From: Mycogone perniciosa
Lineage: Eukaryota > Ascomycota > Sordariomycetes > Hypocreales > Hypocreaceae
DNA: 51,565 nt
Assembly: GCA_025331125.1 (NCBI GenBank)
Contig: JAOALB010000017.1
Coordinates: 1 to 51,565, forward strand
Direction of reading: 5' to 3'
The notes under the pieces were generated by a model. That model saw only the letters and a list, made by a program, of their open reading frames with translations. It ran no database searches and was not told where the DNA came from. How positions within the stretch are numbered: position 1 is the stretch's first letter; every line of letters begins with the position of its first letter. This document shows, in pieces, positions 44,702 to 51,565 of the stretch. A program made the position numbers and the translations under genes.

Positions 44702-45736
44702 TAGGGAAAATAATATCCACTTAATAATGCTTCAAATATCATGACAAAACTCAAAAGCTCCGAGACTCTCGGTGATGATAATAAGTCAGGCCCTAGCTCA
44801 CCACCGAATCATTTGATGATATACACGACCAGCATTCAATCCGGGTTGGCATTTCCGAGCAAAAGCACAGCCACACTGACAAGCTACCAAAGTCTCATGT
44901 CGATTTCCCAAATAAAGGATTCAGTGGGAGGGAGCGCCTTTGGCGTACCATCTCCAAAAGTCCGACCAATTAGGATGAGGTGGTGCTCGGTGAGGCTTCG
45001 GTGATGTTGATATGATGCTGCGTCCAGCAGATAGCGGGACAGGCTCCATCAATGGACTCCCTCCACCCCCACTCACAATATTGCGCAGGGCAAGGCAGAC
45101 AATGAGGAGACAGTTTCGGTAACAAAGCCTAGCCTCGGACTTCAGCCTAACCAGGATCAGTAAAAACATGTCTCCCACAATAAACCATCTATGATGCAAA
45201 GCTCTACCCCTCTCGTTTCACAGAGCTGTATTTCCAGTGAAATCATGCCACGAGATGTGCCATGTGCTAATGCCGTCATGGTTACTTTAATGGAAAATAC
45301 GTAGAAGCCTCTGTGTGGGTCAGGATGGAGCGATTTCTGTGGTTTGGGTTTGGGCATTAACCGTCTAAGCGAAGGATACCTTATGGGTCACCGTCAAGTT
45401 GCTCCTGTTGGTTGAACAGTGTTCATGTGATGCATTCCCCAACGTTTCCTTGCCAAAATATATTTATGAAAATGAAAAAAACTGCAGATGAATACCGTAT
45501 TTCCTTTTCTATTGGACTCTGGACTTATCAGCCGTTGCCAGGCAAACATGAATGTATATTCGTCCTTTTGCTTGAGCACACATGTAGAAAAGAAGCCATG
45601 CGGGTACCCTTTAAAAAGACTGCCTCATATCTGTATTGAAATATCATCACCATCGGATCTTGGGAAAATCACCTCCTATGCAAACTTAGTGTTCGACCAA
45701 CTCTCTAGCACACGCAGCGCCTCTCTCAGGAGAAAA
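44702..45736. other. Intergenic between permease and Ank-vWA gene
   Basis: This holds the permease 3' end and the promoter of the next gene. The Ank-vWA reading frame is open back to 45488, but the upstream 83 codons look like leader sequence. Nothing else supportable. Confidence 0.45.
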
Positions 45737-47803
45737 ATGACGACTCTTCACAAAGCCGCCGCTGAGGGTAGTCTTCTGACCCCAGAGGATATCGAAATCT
45801 ACCGTCAAGATACCCATGATTTCGATATCAACGAATTGGACTCCAAAGGCCGGACCGCTCTCTGCTATGCCGCATGGAAAGGCCATGTTGGTGTGGTCAA
45901 GTTTCTCGTCAGCGAAGGGGCAAACGTGAACAAGTTGGGCAACGGGAATCGCAGTGCTCTCTGGTATTCCGCTGCTGGATTTATGTCTCAGCAGAATCGT
46001 CTGCAGATCATGAGCTGTCTTCTTGGCAAAGGCGCAGCTGTTGACTCGCAATCCGACGGTTACACACCACTCATGAAAGTCATTGTCAATGACCCGGACC
46101 CTGAAATCATTGGCCTCCTAGTGAATCATGGTGCCTCGACAAAAGTTAGAAAAAGCATCGATGGCCCTAGTGCCAATGACTTCGCCAGGAAAACGGGCAA
46201 CCCCAAAGTGATCTGGGCTCTCAAGCATGAGCCTGATTGCATTTTATGCAAGGGGGTCCGGTTTTTCGACATCATTGGCAGTATGTTTTTGTTTATCATC
46301 GCGGGTGGGCGGAGCGCAAGTAGCAATGAACTCATCGACATGGTTATCGCTGCCATCTTGGCTATTATTGCAGTTGAGCGAATCATACCTGGAGATCAAC
46401 AGATTGCCATCCCTCGAGTCATCGACTCACTTTTCAAGGGGGCTTTTGAAGTGGGTATCAATCGAGCCGCTAAGAATGGAGGAGTAGACCCGAAAATGGA
46501 TATTGAAGGGAAAGAGACAGATATTGAAGGGGCAGAGCCACACATAGATGGGAAACATCCAGATGGCGGAGACCCATATGGCGGAGACACAGACTTGAAC
46601 GCCGTAAGTCCCTTACTCCAATCTTCGAAACATCCACTGAGACTGGAACAACCGCTTATGTTATCACTTTCAGAATTTCTTCCGAGATTTGATGAACTAC
46701 ATGAAAGGCTACCTCACAGAAACAGGCCAGTCAGAACTCTTCAACGATAAGCCCGAATATCTTGAAAACGTAGCCCGGAAAGCGCTCGAGCTCAAGGATG
46801 ACCCGTCTCATCATCTCCGCACGACAGACGATATCCAGAAGCAGTCAATCCTGGCTTTGCATCAACCGGTTATATACTGCGGTACGTCTGTTCTGTCTTG
46901 TCTGTAAATCCCATGGTTCTGGACTACGAACATACTCACATAAGAATTTAGACGATAGTTCGTCTATGAAAACTAACACTCGAGCCAATGATCAGAGAGA
47001 ATTAGTTCGACGAATTGCTCGGATAACGACATATTTCGTTCCTGAAGGTTACGGGACAAGCCTGCAATTTATCAACCATGAACGTGATCTAGATGACAAT
47101 TTATCTCTTCGCGACGTTGAACGTATTATGAATGACGTTAACCCCCGTGGATCCACGCCCATCGGGAATGGCCTCAGGTCCAAGATACTGCAACCGCTGG
47201 TATACGACCAAATTCAGCAACCAGGAGACAGGCTCAAACGGCCCATTCTCATCTCGTCTATTACCGATGGACTGCCTACCAGAGAACCCAGGGACACTTT
47301 CCAAACCGAGATCTTAGGCTGCATAAAGCATCTTCGGGACAATCTGCATAACGAATTAGGTGTGCTATATGATATTTCACTTCTCATCTCCCTTTGATAT
47401 ATGGAAAGTCACTAACATCACTATCTGACGTAGCCATCAAATTCCAAATCAGTCAACTTGGAGACGATGCAGGTGCGCGGGACTTTCTTCAAAGCCTCCA
47501 TAGGGAAGATGAACTCAGATATAACGTATACTGCACCACCGGTAAGGCATCCCCGTTGTCCCGTCGATGAGATATACTTGGATTATATATCTGATTTCAT
47601 TCACTTGCATAGATCAGCTAGATGAGAAATATAGGGAATTACGTGAGAATGAGGAAAAACTTGAACGATGGGTAAGTAAAATCCTTCCCAGATGCAACTA
47701 CTCTTGAATAAGTGACTAATGGCAATGCGCTTCCTGTTTACAGCTACTCAACACTCTTATTGGGCCGCTCTTGGGGACTGTCAGAAACCCACATCAGTTT
47801 TAG
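45737..47803 (+). CDS. Ankyrin-repeat plus vWA-domain protein
   Basis: Six exons, 45737-46603, 46674-46881, 46952-47359, 47434-47541, 47613-47671 and 47744-47803, give 569 aa (introns 70-74 nt). The N-terminal part (to about 150) has ankyrin repeats: DSKGRTALCYAAWKGHVGVV, NRSALWYSAAGF, DGYTPLMKVI, LLVNHGAS. A hydrophobic stretch (FFDIIGSMFLFIIAGG, then MVIAAILAIIAVERII) follows at about 175-220. A short Asp/Gly repeat (DIEG/GGDPYGGD) follows at about 255-285. From about 355 a von Willebrand A-like fold begins with the MIDAS sequence DDSSSM (D359, S361, S363) and continues through ILISSITDGLP, IKFQISQLGDD and LYRE-type ends. The C-terminal helix DQLDEKYRELRENEEKLERW matches a large, poorly characterised fungal vWA group. 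Metal-dependent ligand binding is inferred. The start at 45737 (MTTLHKAAAEG) is preferred over the upstream in-frame one at 45488. Confidence 0.82.
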
Positions 47804-50800
47804 CTTTGGGTCAATGGATTACGATTGTGGCGCGATCATATTCATGGTACGAAAATTCTGTAAGATTTCCAACTTTGAATCGAGAGGTTTTGCTTCTGGG
47901 GGTCAGGCAATCATTACTTAAGTTGACGGCAACAAGACTCAGCTGCTATGGCGAGGGTGTAGTTTAGCAATCATAAAGTGCATTTTCTACATCATGCTTT
48001 ACGAGTATGCCGTATATGTGGTGAAACATATTTCGTATTCAGTTCATTCCTGCCAAGAACAGAAAACCTGTTACTCGAGGCATACCATATCAAGTTATAC
48101 ACAGCATATACTAATAAGGATAAAGCATCAAAACTAGTCAACACATGACTTACAAAGTACTTCGCACGCATGAGAAATCTACTTGTCTGGATTTTCTTCA
48201 TAGAGCCAAGTCTTGCCAGATCCCAGGTCCTTCATCCATAGGAGCCTGAAAGCCGGTTGGAGGCCCTTTCATGCCCCATCTCGTCAATGCCTAAAATCAC
48301 TACTCTGGACTATTGGGTATGTTGATCCACTTGTAATCTGGACCCCACGATTTCACTAACTTCGGTCGGTCGGGACTATGGATAGTCTCCGTTGTGGCTG
48401 CGCTAAGTGCGGCAGTCGCCTTGTCGGATACTTAGTATCTCCCCACAGAGTCGCCTCTTCACGATGTTACAGTAGATCTCGAGCATGAATTTGATCGAAA
48501 ATTGACAAATAACGAAGCATTGGAGTCTGTATTCGCAAAAGAATTGTGGAAGGTTGTGTCTTGAAAGGTCGCCCAGCTGAACACATATCACTCTCCCCTG
48601 AGCCTCTAGCCGCCTGTCTAATTCCTACCCGGTACTTTTTATGTACTCCGTAGCTGATCATTGGGCTAAATGGGGACATCAGCCCCGGATGTCGGTGCAC
48701 TCTGGGGTAGGTGCAATCGCTGCTTGGAAACGCCCTCGTTTCTAGCCTCTTCCCCTCATCTTGAATCATCCAACCAGCTAACCAGGTGAAAATGAAGGCC
48801 TACTGCAGCTGGCACATATGATGCTTGACAGGACGTACGTCCACTAATGCCACGGCCTCTTGTTCACCGATGTGAATTTCGTTTGCGCTTCACCAACCAT
48901 GCCAGAGGCCTGGAAGACGCGCCCAGAGCAGTCTTTGGTGACACAACGTGAACCAGCATGAATGCTGTTATTCGTCCACGTCTCAGGGCGCGTAAGAAAG
49001 CAAACTTAAGAGCGCTTAGGCGAGCGAACAGATGGGAAAAAAAGAAACTTCATGACTGAGACATATTTCACCGCATTATTGACAGCTACCGATCGGCCGC
49101 AACTGGACGATTGCCACGATATGTTCCTGCTTAAGTCAGGACTGAAGTTATTGCTCCAATCCCCTAGCTAAACCCGGGCCCTGCAGGCTGTGAGGGGGTC
49201 GATTGCCGAACAACCTGGAACGCTTGGATGGCTCCGTGGCGTCATGGCTGCGCAGGACAGCCTCGTATTCCAACCTTTATTCCAGTCGATGCTGCTTGAG
49301 CAACGCACAGCTCTTGATAATAGCGTCAGCACGAAACACACATGGCTGCGTTGGATGAACAAATAGAATCATCATGACGATTCAATACGAGTTGGCTGGC
49401 CATACCTGCATCGCGGGCAAGTATTTTGAGTTTTGTGTCTCCCAAAGCCGCACCCCAAAAGTAGTGACTCCAACGGCCAAAAGCCCAATATTCAGCCACG
49501 GGCGTAATATAAAACGAGGAACACACGTGTTGTGTTCATTGCCAGTAGCACAGAGGAGTAGAACCGTCCTGTTGCGGCTGAGATTGGCGTCCGCCTCTTT
49601 GTCTGAACTTCCCCAGGCAAGGTTCTCTTCAAGCACGGGCTGTTAGTCCCCACCCCACAGTTATTAATAGTAGTGCGCTTGTCGGGTCAGCGAGTAAGTG
49701 GGCTGGCCATTGTTCTTAATTCCTAGTCGCTATCCTGCAAGGATGGTCTCACATCAGCCCCATACGGGCGGCAGTGACACCGCCTCAGCGACGAGCCGTT
49801 AACCATATTGCTACAGTAGGTACTTCGTATGCCAATTTGGATACGGAGGCACACAATGGGGATCGCCGATTGGGCTTTGGGATTCGAGCTGTAAACCATG
49901 TCAACAAGCTAAAGCTAGTTTGCTGGCACAGTGCCGGCGACAGGCCGCCGGTTGCGAGGGGCCGCGGCAGACAAGCTCTCTCCGAGTTGGAACGGACTCA
50001 GGCGACGATCCGCAGTTCTCTCCCAGTTCCGAACATCCCAAATACGCCATGTGCATGTGTAGACAGCCAATTTCATACAACATGACACTACACAACTGTT
50101 GTCAAAATCTCCATTCAGACTCGTTTGGACACAGGGGCCTTCAGCCGTTGCAATAATGTGTTGCGGCTGACGGTCTATCACGGCAGCTTCGGGATCCGGT
50201 TGGCAGTCTATGACTTCAATGATCCAAATGGAGGTTTTGGTTGGTCGACATCCCAATGTCTGGATCATACCATCATGCAAAGTATCGGTGTTGTATGTGG
50301 GTGTGCTGGCAACTATATTCAGGTTCTCTAGGAAGTACGAAGTACTACTTCGTAAAGATGAAGCGGATAGCCGTGAATACCCATATTGCTATTATCAGGT
50401 TTCTCCGCTTGGGTAATACATACGATAATTCTACGGTAATACGGTAAGATTGATCTTCGGAGAATATCAGGGTAAGGAAAGATCTACGCGTAATGTCTAA
50501 GTCATGACTGGTCTCTTACATCGAAGACAACGAACTTCTCCTCAAACTAAGACAATAGAGCGTGTCTCTAACGTCAAGTCCAGTTCTATTTCGGTTATTT
50601 GCTACCCTATACGTGAATATTGAAGCCAACGCTAAGAGCCGTGAAGACCGATTGGGCATTTGAGAGACAGGATAACTCGGGAGGAGTGAAAACAAGGATG
50701 TAACATCTTGCCTCTAGCATAGCTTAACAATAAGGTTAAAGAACCTCGTATTCAAATTACGCTATAGTTTCTATAATTGTCCAATACAAGTTGATGAAAG

Positions 50801-51158
50801 TTCGTATTTTCAATTGTAGGTATCTTTACTGTGGAAAATGTTGCAAAAAAGCAAAATTCAATGGTTGGATCATGGCCAGCGATATTGCTACTTCGGGATT
50901 GCTGCATATTGACACAGTGCGAATTAAAAAGGCACCATGTATGGAGTGTTAAGCGCCACCTAATTAAAGGTCTTATGCAGGTACCTGGTCTTACAGATGG
51001 ACAGCAGCTCAAGTCAGCTCAAAGACAAGTTCGAGAGATGCCGGACTGGCTGAGGACAACGGACAGTCCAAACAAACAAGAGACGCCACAGCTGATCCTG
51101 ACATGGGGGACAGGTCTTTTCTCCTCGGGCCCTCGGTCTTACATGGAAACAGTTTGTC
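47804..51158. other. 3.4 kb without a supportable gene
   Basis: Open frames of up to about 130 codons occur on both strands, but they overlap one another, lack recognisable motifs and do not join through good splice sites. One TACTCCGTA word (about 48645) and the TACGAAGTA hairpin at 50336 are present. 50400-50830 is AT-rich. I see no transposon ends or transposase relics that I can name. Confidence 0.5.
50336..50354 (+). repeat. Hairpin TACGAAGTA-C-TACTTCGTA
   Basis: Nine-base arms with a single-base spacer: TACGAAGTA at 50336-50344 and its reverse complement at 50346-50354. This is the one-base variant of the palindrome family of the 16-22 kb region, in a stronger head-to-head form. Confidence 0.88.
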
Positions 51159-51166
51159 TATATAAA
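51159..51166 (+). promoter_or_regulatory. TATA box of the secreted Cys-rich gene
   Basis: TATATAAA, 135 bp upstream of the ATG at 51301, followed by a C/T-rich leader (CTTCCTTCTTTTCTC). The element and spacing are typical of an inducible fungal gene. Confidence 0.6.
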
Positions 51167-51300
51167 CTCTGCTCATCGCCCTCTGGAACAGAACTTTCTC
51201 TCCATCCTCATCCGGCACATCAAGCCTCCACTTAAGTAGTCAGATCTTCCTTCTTTTCTCTACAACAAGTTCCCCCTGAGCAGCAAAGCTCTTCGGCATC

Positions 51301-51565
51301 ATGCTCGTCAAACACTTCCTCCTCACCACCCTCTTCACCCTCTCGGTCCCAGCCTTCCCCAGCTCGAACATCAACCACGATGTCGAGGCTCGGGATGATG
51401 CCAATCTAGTTGGCCGCGACTATGCTCCTCCTCCTCCCAGCTGTGGTAATGACGCCACCTTCATTTCCGGCAGATGCGTCTGCAAGATGTCTGGCCAGGT
51501 TTACGATCCTACTTCTCGCTCTTGCAGCTGCCCTACTGGTCAGACCTGGACTGGAAACAGGTGCC
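51301..51565 (+). CDS. Secreted Cys-rich protein (partial, 5' end only)
   Basis: The gene begins at the ATG after GGCATC and runs off the right edge in frame (88 codons visible). The start is a classic signal peptide: MLVKHFLLTTLFTLSVPAFP with a hydrophobic core and likely cleavage near AFP/SS. A short acidic propeptide-like part (NHDVEARDDANLVGRD) follows, then a Pro-rich joint, then closely spaced cysteines in the pattern C-x10-C-x-C-x12-C-x-C-x9-C. These form EGF-like or carbohydrate-binding-like repeats (GRCVCKMSGQVYDP, then CSCPTGQTW). Function cannot be assigned; candidates are a cell-wall or substrate-binding protein or an effector-like secreted protein. The cut edge means total length and repeat number are unknown. 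Confidence 0.72.
   Translation, partial: MLVKHFLLTTLFTLSVPAFPSSNINHDVEARDDANLVGRDYAPPPPSCGNDATFISGRCVCKMSGQVYDPTSRSCSCPTGQTWTGNRC

Noticed and set aside
45488..45736. Upstream in-frame extension of the Ank-vWA protein (83 codons)
   Set aside because: The extension has no ankyrin or other domain character, whereas MTTLHKAAAEG begins right at the first repeat.
47804..51158. Decayed transposon or RIP-mutated segment
   Set aside because: No terminal repeats or transposase relics were seen and base composition is only locally AT-rich. A dinucleotide (TpA/ApT) index scan would be decisive.
50831..51235. 134-codon plus-strand frame upstream of the secreted protein
   Set aside because: It runs across the TATA box and leader of the secreted gene, so it is promoter sequence.

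Overview
The window comes from a filamentous ascomycete (Pezizomycotina). Genes lie on both strands, have short GT-AG introns (43-95 nt), carry fungus-specific families (Zn2Cys6 regulator, Brl1, Spt8, Dal5-type permease), and sit among intergenic DNA rich in TAC/GTA-type microsatellites. A Sordariomycete, perhaps Hypocreales, is my inference from protein and repeat style, not a demonstration. All gene models were built by hand from splice sites and reading frame.

Layout. 0.6 kb: an intron-containing tRNA-Gly(GCC). 0.77-2.04 kb (-): an APH-like phosphotransferase. 3.88-7.59 kb (+): an SF1 helicase with an NFX1-type zinc finger (Hrr1/SAD-3/ZNFX1-like). 8.39-10.57 kb (+): Spt8 of SAGA. 11.1-12.1 kb (-): a Ser/His/Lys-repeat protein with a myristoylation-type N terminus. 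12.63-13.03 kb (+): a small Cys-rich protein. 13.80-15.99 kb (-): a poly-Q C2H2 regulator. 16.0-22.76 kb: a 6.8 kb stretch without a supportable gene, packed with simple repeats and with the palindrome-forming word TACGGAGTA/TACTCCGTA. 22.77-24.02 kb (-): Pex16. 24.68-27.35 kb (-): a Zn2Cys6 regulator. 28.75-30.34 kb (-): Brl1/Brr6. 30.84-32.24 kb (+): Iws1/Spn1, head-to-head with Brl1. 34.06-38.59 kb (-): the largest subunit of RNA polymerase III. 39.55-44.70 kb: a metabolic trio of two convergent 2OG-Fe(II) oxygenases, with an MFS permease divergent from the second. 45.74-47.80 kb (+): an ankyrin plus vWA-domain protein. 51.30 kb to the end (+): the start of a secreted Cys-rich protein cut by the window edge.

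How they fit together. Most of the window is core nuclear housekeeping: Spt8 and Iws1 act in Pol II transcription, Rpc1 in Pol III transcription, Brl1 at the nuclear envelope, and Pex16 in peroxisome biogenesis. The accessory character rises at 16-22 kb (repeat desert) and from 39.5 kb to the end (oxygenase/permease module, Ank-vWA protein, secreted protein). The points I consider most worth following are the TACGGAGTA palindrome field, the oxygenase-permease module with a shared divergent promoter, the Ank-vWA fusion, and the putatively myristoylated repeat protein.
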